Shown here: positions 37,255 through 47,581 of the stretch, piece by piece
Numbering within the stretch: the stretch's first letter is position 1
How the letters are laid out: each line of letters starts with the position of its first letter
Origin: Thermoflavimicrobium daqui
GTDB taxonomy: Bacteria > Bacillota > Bacilli > Thermoactinomycetales > Thermoactinomycetaceae
Direction: 5' to 3'
NCBI RefSeq assembly: GCF_003313465.1
Contig: NZ_KZ845664.1
Span: forward strand, 124,001 to 188,000
DNA: 64,000 nucleotides
Program-made: the position numbers and the translations under genes
Notes under the pieces: generated by a model
Told to the model about the DNA's origin: nothing
Database searches by the model: none
What the model saw: the letters and a program-made list of their open reading frames with translations, nothing else

Positions 37255-37805
37255 GTTTTATATTAACTATGTGGAATATAAAGGAGGGACGGAGAAACGG
37301 GGCAAGAGCTTCGAGCCGGGTTTTATATTAACTATGTGGAATATAAAGTCGAGGAGGAGTCACAAGCGCGATCGGCGAGACTGTGTTTTATATTAACTAT
37401 GTGGAATATAAAGGGTGGTCCCATGATCAGCGTGTGCCCTTCTTTGATTGTTTTATATTAACTATGTGGAATATAAAGTATATAAACATAACACACGAAA
37501 ACTTACATAAACTTTTGTTTTATATTAACTATGTGGAATATAAAGTTTTTAGTTACCAATGCAGTGATGATATTTTCTTTCGTTTTATATTAACTATGTG
37601 GAATATAAAGTATAGCATATAAAAGCGTATATAATAATTATGTTTAGTTTTATATTAACTATGTGGAATATAAAGGTATGAAAAATTCCTCTCTCTCAAA
37701 CTGTTTTGTCTTGTTTTATATTAACTATGTGGAATATTAAGATATTAATAGTCAAGTCACTCAATCATAATAGCATTCCTATTTTAACTATGTGGAAAAA
37801 AGCGC
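37255..37805 (+). CRISPR. Type I-B CRISPR array 1 (8 repeats plus one decayed)
   Basis: 29-nt repeats that start GTTTTATATTAACTATG and end GGAATATAAAG, with 36-38-nt spacers. Repeats begin at 37255, 37320, 37385, 37450, 37517, 37582, 37647 and 37713. The eighth has a changed end (AATATTAAG), and a heavily decayed ninth lies at about 37776-37804. Decay at this end, with the leader at the other, fixes the orientation as plus. The repeat ends (TTTATATT and AATATAAA) can pair as an 8-bp stem. Confidence 0.97.
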
Positions 37806-37827
37806 TGATCTTGGGTGTTTTTTCTTT

Positions 37828-37856
37828 TTGACAAGTATATATAAACTAATTATATT
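37828..37856 (+). promoter_or_regulatory. Promoter of the cas operon
   Basis: TTGACA (37828-37833), a 17-nt spacer and TATATT (37851-37856), about 155 bp before cas6. It is the only consensus-like promoter ahead of the eight cas genes. Confidence 0.75.
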
Positions 37857-38010
37857 TGATCTATAATTTATTATAAAATTTAAATTAGTGATTATTATAG
37901 AGAATAATCTTATTAGCACATCTTGACCGAATAGAGAAATTATATTATCCTACATTCATAGTAAAGAGGTGTTATAAGAATTTGATTCATTGTATTTTAT
38001 AGGGGGTACT

Positions 38011-38751
38011 ATGAGAATAAAATGTTCATTTATCTGTGATGAAATACCAATTTCTTATCGTATGCTGTTTGTAAGTATTTTAAAAAAGTGTTTAGAGCAA
38101 GCAAATGAAGAGTATTTTAATCAGCTATACTACTATCAAAAGCAACATCGAAATAAGAGAAGTAAAAACTTTACCTTTTCCGTATTTCTAAGAGATTATC
38201 AATTGGACAAAGAGGTATTTCGATTAGATCAAGGGGAAGTAGAATGGTTTATTAGTTCACCAGATCGCGAGTTTATCCTTTATTTATATAATGGGTTGCA
38301 AAAAAATAACTCATTTAACTTTCAAAAGTATGAGTTACATCGAAAGAGGATTGATTTACTTCCTGAAAAAATAATTAATCATTCAGCAATCGTTTGCCAA
38401 ACGATGTCCCCAATCTATATCAAAAATAAAGATCAACAAGTATTATCCCCTGATCAAATCGAGTACCATCACGAGCTAAACTATATCGCCAATATCACTT
38501 TAAAAAATGCACGAGGAACAGGCTTAAAGAAAGAGTTGCAATTCAAACCACTAGACATGAAAAAAATAGTAAGTAAAGAAGCGATTGCAACATTTCAGAA
38601 GGAAACCAATCGTCCGTATTTATATGTTGAAGCATATAAGGGGCAATTTCAATTACAAGGTGATCCAGAAGATTTAAATATGCTTTATCAAACAGGATTA
38701 TCATTCCGCAGAAATGCTGGATATGGGATGTTTGAAATCCTCTCTACATAA
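38011..38751 (+). CDS. cas6: CRISPR endoribonuclease Cas6
   Basis: About 246 residues of the RAMP fold. It cuts the pre-crRNA within repeats. The C-terminal glycine-rich loop GLSFRRNAGYGMFEIL is the Cas6 hallmark. I choose ATG 38011 because GGGGG lies 4-5 nt upstream; an upstream TTG at 37990 lacks a site. First gene of the I-B operon. Confidence 0.92.
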   Translation: MRIKCSFICDEIPISYRMLFVSILKKCLEQANEEYFNQLYYYQKQHRNKRSKNFTFSVFLRDYQLDKEVFRLDQGEVEWFISSPDREFILYLYNGLQKNNSFNFQKYELHRKRIDLLPEKIINHSAIVCQTMSPIYIKNKDQQVLSPDQIEYHHELNYIANITLKNARGTGLKKELQFKPLDMKKIVSKEAIATFQKETNRPYLYVEAYKGQFQLQGDPEDLNMLYQTGLSFRRNAGYGMFEILST

Positions 38752-38765
38752 AAGAAGGTGTGATC

Positions 38766-40487
38766 GTGCGATTCAAGTTATATTTAAATGATTGGTTTGT
38801 AAATGCGGGAATTTTGGGTTTTCTAAAGGTGTTATCTAGGTATGAAGATGAATCACTCTACCAGATGGGTCCAAATTATATAGAGTGTGATTCTAGAATC
38901 TTAGAGACCTTTGCAGAAAAGTTCTTTGAAGTGTTATTGGAGAAATATAGCAAATATGAGCAGGATAAAAAGCAGTTAACTTTACGTCTACAAAAAGCAA
39001 AGAGTGATCCCAAACAGTTCACTGACCAGCGTAACAAAACATTTGATTTAGTGAAGAGCACCATTGATAAATTAAAAAAGAAAGTTGAACGAGGATATCT
39101 TTCTGAAAGTGTATTAATTGAATTAAAGAGATTGCACGAAAAAAAGAAAGAGACGAAAAGCATAGAAGAGCTTGAAACGGTTATTCAACAATATTTAGAA
39201 ATCATTTCGATGAAAGATGTCGAAGAGTCTTTAACGATTAATTTGATACGCGCTGAATTTATGAAGTTGTATGGCCAGCCTAGCTTTTTAAACCCAAGTT
39301 TTCAAGGTATTACAAATGACTTTATTCATCGATTTAAAGAAGATTTTATGATACCTGTTATGCAAGAGCTTGATTTTATACAATGGATACAAAATAGAGA
39401 TTTGGAATTGATAGAGAAAGACTTAAAAAAGGAAAAGGCTCGTTCAAAGTGCTTTAGTGACCAATATAAATTATATCGAAAAGTAGGAGAAATTCTTCCA
39501 TGTAGTTTACTAGAAGAGAGATTCCCAGGAACTCTACAACTTGAAGAAATGCATTTTTCTCCATTGGGAATTAGTGCAAAAATAGAAAATGTATTTTGGA
39601 ATGGTAAAGAAAGTACCTATATTTCTCATTTAGCAAGACTTATCTTATTTTGCATTCCTTTAGGGGTATGTGCCTTTGATCGACAAGAAAAAGGGTATAA
39701 TCAGTCATCTAATGAATGGCAGCGGATCTATACTTTTGTGAATGCAGATACCTCTATTCGACAACTGAAAAAAATTAATGATGAGTTTGTATTAAGAAAA
39801 GATCGGGATCATCCTTTTTCCGAATTGATTTATGATCTGTTACAAGAAACAGAGAAGAAGTCTATCTGGACATTACAGAATATTATGTTTGTTGAATTTT
39901 ATGGTGAAGGAAAAAATACACAATTAAACTATTTTCATATTTCTAAACGAATTGCTGAGTTTTTCTCCTCAAAGAATAGCAAAGATCTTGAACAAATTCG
40001 CTATGCCTCATTTCGGAATCAAGTGATCCAAGCGATCTTGGATCGAAAAGATCCGATGGGATTTATTGAGAGACACTTACGACAAATGATTCAAGAGGGG
40101 AGAAGTGCTTGGGGATGTCAAAAGGCACTGCAGGCTCGCTATAAGCTAAATCAAATGATGCAGGGGGAACAAGATGTGGATGCTAGGAGATTGAAAAAAG
40201 TATTTGATGAAGGAAAAGAAATATCTCATTATTTTCATAAAAATGACCGAGCAAATCAGCTTGCTGGCTTATCCTATCGACTGCTAAATGCTTGTAAAGC
40301 TGGAAATAAGAATCAATTTTATGATAGTATACTTCGAATTTATATATCAATGGGACGAGAGATTCCGCCAAGTATACTAAATATATTTCACGAACAAGAT
40401 TTATCCTTTGAAGAATGGGGATATTCCTTTATCAGTGGTTTGCAAAGCTATGAAAATAATAATAAGGAGGAGCAGGATCATGTCTAA
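38766..40487 (+). CDS. cas8b1: Type I-B Cascade large subunit Cas8b1/Cst1
   Basis: About 573 residues, poorly conserved as usual for Cas8. The N-terminus RFKLYLNDWFVNAGILGFLKV is typical of Cst1-type Cas8b. The protein recognises the PAM within Cascade. GTG 38766 is preceded by AAGGTGTGATC. It overlaps cas7 by 8 nt. A segment rich in Lys and Glu (about 65-145) is predicted to be coiled coil. Confidence 0.88.
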   Translation: MRFKLYLNDWFVNAGILGFLKVLSRYEDESLYQMGPNYIECDSRILETFAEKFFEVLLEKYSKYEQDKKQLTLRLQKAKSDPKQFTDQRNKTFDLVKSTIDKLKKKVERGYLSESVLIELKRLHEKKKETKSIEELETVIQQYLEIISMKDVEESLTINLIRAEFMKLYGQPSFLNPSFQGITNDFIHRFKEDFMIPVMQELDFIQWIQNRDLELIEKDLKKEKARSKCFSDQYKLYRKVGEILPCSLLEERFPGTLQLEEMHFSPLGISAKIENVFWNGKESTYISHLARLILFCIPLGVCAFDRQEKGYNQSSNEWQRIYTFVNADTSIRQLKKINDEFVLRKDRDHPFSELIYDLLQETEKKSIWTLQNIMFVEFYGEGKNTQLNYFHISKRIAEFFSSKNSKDLEQIRYASFRNQVIQAILDRKDPMGFIERHLRQMIQEGRSAWGCQKALQARYKLNQMMQGEQDVDARRLKKVFDEGKEISHYFHKNDRANQLAGLSYRLLNACKAGNKNQFYDSILRIYISMGREIPPSILNIFHEQDLSFEEWGYSFISGLQSYENNNKEEQDHV

Positions 40488-41382
40488 AGGATTAACTTTA
40501 ACGATCATTTTTCAAGCTAACTCGCTAAATTATGGAGAAGGGATGGGGAATGTCTCAGAGTTAAAAAAGCTAAGTCGAAGCAATGGTCATACCTATACCT
40601 TTGCTTCAAGACAATGCTTACGTTATGATATCGTCCGTCTGGGAAATGAGTTATTTAATTGGAACTTACAAACAGTTGTTAAGAATAATAAAACGATTCA
40701 ATTTCGTCCAGATGCTTCGATTCGGGAGTCTGAGGAGATGGATTTATTTGGTTATATGAAAACAGTCAAAACTGTAGGTTCTATAACCAGAGAGGCAGTT
40801 GCTCGTCTAACCCATGCTATTTCTTTAGAACCGTATCGAAGTGATATGGACTTTTTAAACAATATGGGCTTAGCACGTCGAATCGATGAAGATAATAATT
40901 TAGCGAATATCGAACAACACTTTAGCTTCTATACTTATACGGTTACGATTGATTTAGATCGGATAGGTGAAGATAAAGAGATCTCCTTATCTTCACAAGA
41001 GAAAGCACAACGTGTTACCCAGCTACTTACCATTCTCAATTTGTTAAATCGGAATATACGTGGAAGACAAGAGAATTTATCACCCCTATTTTTGATCGGC
41101 GGTATGTATGATATAGCAAATCCGTTTTTTTATGGCCGGGTAAAATTGGACAGTAAGAATGGTGGTTTCGCTCTATCTCCCTCTTTATTACATAGCGCTT
41201 TAGAAAAAAAATATGGAGCTTTTACAGTGATGGATCAGACACATATGGGACTGACAAAAGAGGTTTTTGACAATGAGGAGGAGTTAACACATTTATTACC
41301 AGAAGGTCAGGTTCATACAGTCCAAGGAATGTTTGATTTTCTAATCGATGAAGTGAACCGATATTTTGTGGTGAATGAGTGA
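40480..41382 (+). CDS. cas7: Type I-B Cascade backbone protein Cas7 (Cst2/DevR)
   Basis: 300 residues. The start MSKGLTLTIIFQANSLNYGEG and TFASRQCLRYDIVRLG match the Cst2/DevR group. The backbone subunit coats the crRNA. ATG 40480 follows AAGGAGGAGCAGGATC and lies inside the end of cas8. Confidence 0.93.
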   Translation: MSKGLTLTIIFQANSLNYGEGMGNVSELKKLSRSNGHTYTFASRQCLRYDIVRLGNELFNWNLQTVVKNNKTIQFRPDASIRESEEMDLFGYMKTVKTVGSITREAVARLTHAISLEPYRSDMDFLNNMGLARRIDEDNNLANIEQHFSFYTYTVTIDLDRIGEDKEISLSSQEKAQRVTQLLTILNLLNRNIRGRQENLSPLFLIGGMYDIANPFFYGRVKLDSKNGGFALSPSLLHSALEKKYGAFTVMDQTHMGLTKEVFDNEEELTHLLPEGQVHTVQGMFDFLIDEVNRYFVVNE

Positions 41383-42038
41383 TGAAAGCACTGAAACTTA
41401 AGCTATTTCAAGAGACTGCCTGTTATACGAAACCTTTCGCTCGAAAAGTTGGAGAGACTTATCCACTTCCTCCTTATTCCACTGTGATCGGTATGCTTCA
41501 TCGGGTGCTAGAAGCAACAACCTTTCATCCGATGCGAGTGAGTGTGCAAGGAAATTATGAAGATAAATTCATAGATTATCGTCGTACCTATATGATTAAA
41601 AAAAGTGAAGTGACGACAGTTCCACTGAATATCCACTTGCTGTATAATATCGAACTCTTGATCCATGTTCAAACAGATGAAGAGAAATTGAATCTATTAT
41701 ATGAACGTCTGCAGAATAATGCCGAGTATTTAAGTTTAGGTAGAAAAGAAGACTTAATCAGAATGGATGAGGTTAAGTTAACAGATATACACTATTGTGA
41801 ATCGGAATATGAAGAATATACATTAAAAAACAATATATATATACCTGTCGATGCTTTAGAAGAAGGTGAAGTGAAAGGAATTCACTATCGCTTAAATACT
41901 CGCTATCATCTCGTGAACCATGTTCGTAAATGGGAGAAGGTGGATGTACTCTATTTATCGGCAGGAGATACGTTAATTGAAGATGGATACTGGATGGATG
42001 ATGATAATGAGTTGGTTTACTTTCACTCCTCACACTAA
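41382..42038 (+). CDS. cas5: Type I-B Cascade protein Cas5
   Basis: 218 residues. The N-terminal RAMP fold is seen in KALKLKLFQETACYTKPFARK and YPLPPYSTVIGMLH, typical of Cas5b/Cas5t, which caps the crRNA 5' handle. The start overlaps the cas7 stop in GTGATG. GTG 41379 is equally possible. Confidence 0.92.
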   Translation: MKALKLKLFQETACYTKPFARKVGETYPLPPYSTVIGMLHRVLEATTFHPMRVSVQGNYEDKFIDYRRTYMIKKSEVTTVPLNIHLLYNIELLIHVQTDEEKLNLLYERLQNNAEYLSLGRKEDLIRMDEVKLTDIHYCESEYEEYTLKNNIYIPVDALEEGEVKGIHYRLNTRYHLVNHVRKWEKVDVLYLSAGDTLIEDGYWMDDDNELVYFHSSH

Positions 42039-42080
42039 TGGGTGAGGAGTTTTTACCACAGCTAGAAAGAGTGAAAGTCG

Positions 42081-44402
42081 ATGGATATGATTTATGCGAA
42101 GTCAGACCCTATGGAAACACTACAAGAACATACTGATCGCTTACTCGAAAACTTATCGTTGCTCAAGGAAACCTATCCACAAGTTTTTTTAGGAACAATG
42201 GATGATCGGTTCGAAGAGTTATTAGAAATCGCTGTTCGTTATCATGATGCAGGAAAAGTAAATCCTTATTTTCAAAATCTAATTCGTAAGCAGTTAGGTT
42301 TAAGGCTGCTAGAAGTAAATACATTGCAAAATATTCCGCATAACTATTTGTCTGTTTTGTTTTTACCTATTAAAAAGCTACAACATGAGCAAGGATTTTC
42401 CAAACAACAATTAAAAGCATTGATTCAAGCCGTTGCCTATCATCATGAAAGGGATCAGAAAATACCGAAGGCTTCGGAAATAAGGGGTTTAATTCAGATA
42501 TTACAATCCTATCGATCGTTGGTAGAGCAAGAACTAGACATAGAAACTAACCCCAAATTTGAGGAAAAGAATTTAAAAAGGGCGCAAAATCGACTAGAAG
42601 TAGAAGATGAACATTATCTTTTATATGTATTGCTCAAAGGAGTACTTCATCGCTTAGATCATGCTGCTTCGGCTTGGGAAAAAGTAGAATATCATGCAGA
42701 TAAATCGATAGAAGATACTACATATCACTATATTCGAAGACGATTGGGCAAAGATTTACGTGACCTTCAAAAGTTTACTTATGGTCATCAAGACCATCAT
42801 CTAGTAATCATTGCCCAAACAGGGATGGGTAAAACTGAAGCAGGATTACTCTGGTTAGGAAAAGATAAGGGATTTTTTACATTACCTGTTCGTGTAAGTA
42901 TCAATGAATTATATCGTCGTGTAACCGAAAAAATGGCATTTGTAGATGAAGAAGGAAACCCAATCGCTGGATTACTTCATTCTAATGCATTAAGTTATTT
43001 AAATAGTATGGCAGAAAATGCGGAAAGCGATGAACAACAACTAGAATATAGTGAGCAGATATTTAAACAGTCACAATTGCTATCCAAAAAGTTAACCTTT
43101 ACCACCATTGACCAAATTTTAACATTCCCATTATTATTCCGTGGTTATGAAAAATGGTATGCAACCATGTCATATGCCAAAGTCATTATTGATGAAATTC
43201 AAGCCTACTCTCCACGAATCATGGCGATTTTATTGAAAGCATTAGAGATGATCCATCAAGTAGGTGGGAAATTCTTAATTATGACTGCTACGATGCCACA
43301 CTTCTTTTTGGAGAGCTTAGAGAAGCGTCTTGTCTTAAAGAATCAATATATCAAGCGAGTTTTTACTGAGAATACAAAAAGGCATAAGTTATCGATTAAG
43401 GAATCAAGCATTTTTGAAGCGATACCGCGATTATTGGAACAAAGTAAAAATAATCGTGTTTTGGTGATCTGTAACACGGTGAAACGCAGTTGCGAACTAT
43501 ATCGAAAATTGCAAGAAACCGGAGCGAATATACGACTTTTGCACTCTGCATTTACTGCAGAAGATCGAGCTCAATTGGAGAGAGCGATTATTGATTTTGC
43601 TCCGAATCAACAAGACAGAGAATCGAAAGCTGGAATTTGGATTACAACACAGTTAATCGAAGCATCTATAGATGTAGACTTTGATGAATTACATACAGAA
43701 TTATCTACCTTAGATAGTTTATTTCAGCGTATGGGACGGTGTTATCGAAATCGTGAGTTGGATCGAGAAGAAAGTAACATTTGGATCTATACCGATGAAG
43801 TATCAGGAATCGGAAGTGTTTATGATCAAGATATAATAAGATTAAGTAAAGAGGCGTTGGAAGATTACAATGAGTCCATTTTAGATGAAGATACGAAAGT
43901 TAACTTAGTTGATCAGATATATCGAACGGAAGTATTAGCTGATACGAATTATTACCGAGAATTTAAGAGTGCTCTAGAGATGCTGGACACTCTACAACCT
44001 TATGAATTAAATCGTTCTCAAGCACAAAAGATCGTCCGAGAGATTGATAGTGTACAAGCAATTCCTCGGATCATTTATGATCAGATGGATAATTTATTTA
44101 CTGAATATGAGCAGTTGTTAATTGATGAAAAAGAGGCTCGGAAAAAGCGAGATTGGCAATTACTTAAGGAGTTGCGAATAAAAAGGAGACAACTGCGAGA
44201 AAAGATAGAGAGAAAAACGGTTCATATCTTATATCAAAAAGTAAATAAAAAAGGAGATCTATCCCCCTTACCTACTCGATTTAAAGGTTTAGAGCATTTG
44301 TTTATTTTAAATCGTCATTATGAATTTGACACAGATCAGTTATCAGGTCGAGGTGTAGTAGAGAAAGAGGAAAGTGAATCTACAGAGGAACTATTTATTT
44401 GA
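42081..44402 (+). CDS. cas3: Type I-B helicase-nuclease Cas3
   Basis: 773 residues. An N-terminal HD nuclease domain (VRYHDAGKVNP with His55-Asp56, and YHHERD) is fused to a superfamily 2 helicase: Walker A QTGMGKTEAG near 245, DEIQ box IIDEIQAYSPR near 370, motif III TATMPH, and motif VI LFQRMGRCYRN. It unwinds and degrades Cascade-bound target DNA. All motifs look intact, so interference should work. Confidence 0.95.
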   Translation: MDMIYAKSDPMETLQEHTDRLLENLSLLKETYPQVFLGTMDDRFEELLEIAVRYHDAGKVNPYFQNLIRKQLGLRLLEVNTLQNIPHNYLSVLFLPIKKLQHEQGFSKQQLKALIQAVAYHHERDQKIPKASEIRGLIQILQSYRSLVEQELDIETNPKFEEKNLKRAQNRLEVEDEHYLLYVLLKGVLHRLDHAASAWEKVEYHADKSIEDTTYHYIRRRLGKDLRDLQKFTYGHQDHHLVIIAQTGMGKTEAGLLWLGKDKGFFTLPVRVSINELYRRVTEKMAFVDEEGNPIAGLLHSNALSYLNSMAENAESDEQQLEYSEQIFKQSQLLSKKLTFTTIDQILTFPLLFRGYEKWYATMSYAKVIIDEIQAYSPRIMAILLKALEMIHQVGGKFLIMTATMPHFFLESLEKRLVLKNQYIKRVFTENTKRHKLSIKESSIFEAIPRLLEQSKNNRVLVICNTVKRSCELYRKLQETGANIRLLHSAFTAEDRAQLERAIIDFAPNQQDRESKAGIWITTQLIEASIDVDFDELHTELSTLDSLFQRMGRCYRNRELDREESNIWIYTDEVSGIGSVYDQDIIRLSKEALEDYNESILDEDTKVNLVDQIYRTEVLADTNYYREFKSALEMLDTLQPYELNRSQAQKIVREIDSVQAIPRIIYDQMDNLFTEYEQLLIDEKEARKKRDWQLLKELRIKRRQLREKIERKTVHILYQKVNKKGDLSPLPTRFKGLEHLFILNRHYEFDTDQLSGRGVVEKEESESTEELFI

Positions 44403-44414
44403 GGTGAATACGTT

Positions 44415-44933
44415 TTGGATATAAATTTTGATGATTTAAAGGTTCAAGGAATTCAGATGCAATATTATTATGTGTGCCCTCGGAAGCTTTGGTTGTTTTC
44501 CAAACAGATAACGATGGAGCATACCAATGATCAAGTTTTACAGGGGAAGATCCTTCATGAACAAGCCTATAGTCGTGAGAAAAAAGAAGTGTCAATTGAT
44601 AACTTGATTAAATTGGATATGATTTCGGATGATTATGTGGGTGAAGTTAAATCAAGTAGTAGAATGATGGAAGCGGATCGAATGCAATTACTATATTATT
44701 TATATTATCTAAAACAATTAAAGATTGAACGAACCGGAAAGATTCACTATGTAAAAGAAAGACGAACTGAAGAGGTCTATTTAACGACAGAAGATGAGAA
44801 AAAGGTTGAAAAAGCGTTGGTTAAAATTCGGGAAATTAATTCTTGTGAATCTCCTCCATCTAAAAAACGTCTTCCATACTGTCCGAAATGTGCCTATTAT
44901 CTTTTTTGCTTCGTTGGAGAGGTGGAAGAATGA
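44415..44933 (+). CDS. cas4: CRISPR exonuclease Cas4
   Basis: 172 residues of the RecB-like Cas4 family, which trims prespacers for PAM-correct integration. Conserved cysteines for a 4Fe-4S cluster are Cys21 in YVCPRKLW and the C-terminal PYCPKCAYYLFC group. The nuclease motif is GEVKSS followed by QLLYYLYYL. TTG start after AGGTGA. It overlaps cas1 by 4 nt. Confidence 0.93.
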   Translation: MDINFDDLKVQGIQMQYYYVCPRKLWLFSKQITMEHTNDQVLQGKILHEQAYSREKKEVSIDNLIKLDMISDDYVGEVKSSSRMMEADRMQLLYYLYYLKQLKIERTGKIHYVKERRTEEVYLTTEDEKKVEKALVKIREINSCESPPSKKRLPYCPKCAYYLFCFVGEVEE

Positions 44934-45913
44934 CAGAAAAGTATATTTTTAGCAATGGACGATTCATGCGCAAAGATAACACAATACTGTTTATTGATCA
45001 TGAAGGAAATAAAAAATCGTTACCCATCGAGCAAATAGAGTGTCTCCATATATTTGGTGAAGTAGATTTTAATAGTAAGTTCTTTAGTTTAATGGGGCAG
45101 GAGAATATATTTATTCATATGTATAATTACTACGACTATTATGTCGGGAGCTTTGTACCACGAAAAAAGCAGTTATCTGGCTATGTTGATGTACAACAAG
45201 CCATGCATTATTCCGATTATAAAAAGAGAATGTATCTAGCCAAAATGTTTGTAGAAGGGGCGATCCATCATATATTGAGAAATTTAAAGAGAAAAAAGGG
45301 GTTAACAGAAGCGACAATCCATTATATAGAAAAAGAGCGTAGTGGAATTAATCACGTAGAAAAAGTAGACGAGTTAACGGGAATTGAAGGGAGAATCCGT
45401 AGGGCTTATTATCAAGCATTTAATAAAATGATATCTGATTCGTATTTTCATTTTTCAAAAAGAGAGAGAAGACCTCCTACTGATCCCCTTAATGCATTGA
45501 TTTCTTTTGGGAATTCTCGAATGTATACTACTGTACTTACAGAGGTATATCAAACAACTCTAAATCCAACCATTAGTTATTTACATCAGCCTACCAGTAA
45601 GAGATATTCACTATGCTTGGATATATCGGAGATTTTTAAACCACTAATCGTAGATACAGTTATTTTTTCTTTGATTAATAATCGGATGTTAAATGAAAAA
45701 CATTTTGACTGGATGGAGTCTTATTGTTATTTAAATACGCAAGGAAAACAGATTTTTTTGGCTGAATATCAGAAAAAGTTAAAATCGACGATTAAACATC
45801 GTCAGTTAAAGAGAAAAGTATCCTATAAGAATTTAATCAAATTAGAAGCCTATAAGATTATTAAACATGTGATATATGATGAAATTTATAAACCATTGAA
45901 AGCATGGTGGTAG
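44930..45913 (+). CDS. cas1: CRISPR integrase Cas1
   Basis: 327 residues. Catalytic region NALISFGNSRMYTTVLTEVY, SYLHQP and LDISEIFKPLIVD, matching type I-B Cas1 with Glu, His and Asp/Glu ligands in place. It inserts new spacers at the leader end. ATG 44930 follows GGAGAGGTGGAAG. Confidence 0.96.
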   Translation: MTEKYIFSNGRFMRKDNTILFIDHEGNKKSLPIEQIECLHIFGEVDFNSKFFSLMGQENIFIHMYNYYDYYVGSFVPRKKQLSGYVDVQQAMHYSDYKKRMYLAKMFVEGAIHHILRNLKRKKGLTEATIHYIEKERSGINHVEKVDELTGIEGRIRRAYYQAFNKMISDSYFHFSKRERRPPTDPLNALISFGNSRMYTTVLTEVYQTTLNPTISYLHQPTSKRYSLCLDISEIFKPLIVDTVIFSLINNRMLNEKHFDWMESYCYLNTQGKQIFLAEYQKKLKSTIKHRQLKRKVSYKNLIKLEAYKIIKHVIYDEIYKPLKAWW

Positions 45914-45914
45914 T

Positions 45915-46178
45915 ATGTTTGTGATTATTACATATGATGTTGAGGAAAAGAGAGTTTCGAAGGTTCATAAAGTACTAAAGCGTTATTTAACTTGGACACA
46001 GAATTCTGTATTTGAAGGTGAAATCACAGAAGGTAAGCTAAAAAAATGCTTAGCTAGTTTGCATAATATCGTAAATAAACAAGTGGATTCTATTCATGTA
46101 TATAAAGTTCAAAATGCAAAAATGATGGAAAAGACAGTATATGGACAGGAAAAAAACTTCGACAGTATGTTTTTGTAA
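45915..46178 (+). CDS. cas2: CRISPR adaptation protein Cas2
   Basis: 87 residues with the ferredoxin-like Cas2 fold. The N-terminus MFVIITYDVEEKR contains the conserved Asp8. Pairs with Cas1. The start is 2 nt after the cas1 stop. Last cas gene, directly followed by a second array leader. Confidence 0.95.
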   Translation: MFVIITYDVEEKRVSKVHKVLKRYLTWTQNSVFEGEITEGKLKKCLASLHNIVNKQVDSIHVYKVQNAKMMEKTVYGQEKNFDSMFL

Positions 46179-46179
46179 T

Positions 46180-46384
46180 CTATTCCATATATTTCATCGA
46201 TTTGCCGTAAACCTCATTTTGTGAAGAAGTAGTATAAAACTAGGCATATCAATGGATTTCACTTATAAAATGATTTTTCAGAAAACAGAACTGTAGGTTT
46301 ACGGCAAAAAGGAGGCATTTACAATATGATCAATAAGCTGTTAAGCTAGAGAATATAAGGCATTTGATGTGTTTGAAAAATGGG
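46180..46384 (+). promoter_or_regulatory. Leader of type I-B CRISPR array 2
   Basis: Homologous to the array 1 leader along its length. It has the inverted repeat TTTGCCGTAAACCT (46201-46214) and its complement (46295-46308) with nearly the same spacing as in leader 1, and again ends GAAAAATGGG before the repeat. Confidence 0.8.
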
Positions 46385-47581
46385 GTTTTATATTAACTAT
46401 GTGGAATATAAAGGTAGAAGAGATTACAGAGGTGTGGGGCTTTGGATTTGGTTTTATATTAACTATGTGGAATATAAAGCTGAACCCCCTGAAACCCCCA
46501 AGACAGCGCACGGGAGTTTTATATTAACTATGTGGAATATAAAGGATGTCAATGTCGGAGTCTATGAAGTTTGAAAAGTAAGTTTTATATTAACTATGTG
46601 GAATATAAAGCGGCTGCTAAAGTAACGCTTCATGTTCTTATCCCTTGTTTTATATTAACTATGTGGAATATAAAGATTAAAACGGAAAATGAGCTAGCGA
46701 CTTTGGCGAGTGTTTTATATTAACTATGTGGAATATAAAGCCAGGAAGCGACGGATTAACTCAGCGACTATCTGTGAGTTTTATATTAACTATGTGGAAT
46801 ATAAAGTCTTTAATTTCCGGTCACGATAGGACTTTTGCTTACGTTTTATATTAACTATGTGGAATATAAAGACGGGAGGAGTCGCAGGGGATGGGGTGGC
46901 GGGAGAGGTTTTATATTAACTATGTGGAATATAAAGTCTTACTTCCCGTCACCTTATAATTCAAGCGCTTTAGTTTTATATTAACTATGTGGAATATAAA
47001 GAATAGAATTTCATTTCTTCCCCTTTGTCAACACTTGAAGTTTTATATTAACTATGTGGAATATAAAGACTGTTGTTAGGGATAATTTTGAATGTAAAAT
47101 AGTTTTGGTTTTATATTAACTATGTGGAATATAAAGGATAATATTAAATGTACGAAACAGGGAGAATATATCGTTTTATATTAACTATGTGGAATATAAA
47201 GTTGCTAAGGATAGTAATTCATTTTTATCCTTAATATCGTTTTATATTAACTATGTGGAATATAAAGTTTATAGGTAATTCCATTACAGATTTCACATAA
47301 CGAGGTTTTATATTAACTATGTGGAATATAAAGGAGCTAAAAGTGATGCAGATCATACTTTCTTTTGGCAGTTTTATATTAACTATGTGGAATATAAAGA
47401 CAGTATCACAGATACGCTTACACACATCTACGAGAGTTTTATATTAACTATGTGGAATATAAAGGCAACACGTATCACTTTTATTGCTAGCTCAAACCTG
47501 TTTTATATTAACTATGTGGAATATAAAGCCTACTCTTATTAGTGTCATTCCCTCTAACAAGCAATGTTTTATATTAACTAT
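46385..47581 (+). CRISPR. Type I-B CRISPR array 2 (18 repeats plus a truncated one)
   Basis: The same 29-nt repeat as array 1, with 35-39-nt spacers. Full repeats begin at 46385, 46451, 46516, 46582, 46647, 46712, 46778, 46843, 46908, 46973, 47040, 47108, 47173, 47239, 47305, 47371, 47436 and 47500. A nineteenth repeat at 47566 stops after 16 nt, where a TnpB remnant begins. None of the 18 full repeats is decayed, so the array's old end has been lost at this junction. Confidence 0.97.

Noticed and set aside
37383-37622. Reading frame reading through CRISPR array 1, with similar ones at 46380-46574, 47231-47542, 56499-56847, 57048-57726 and 60463-60779
   Set aside because: They consist of translated CRISPR repeats (for example FYINYVEYK or VSIENTSLRGLK) and are not genes.
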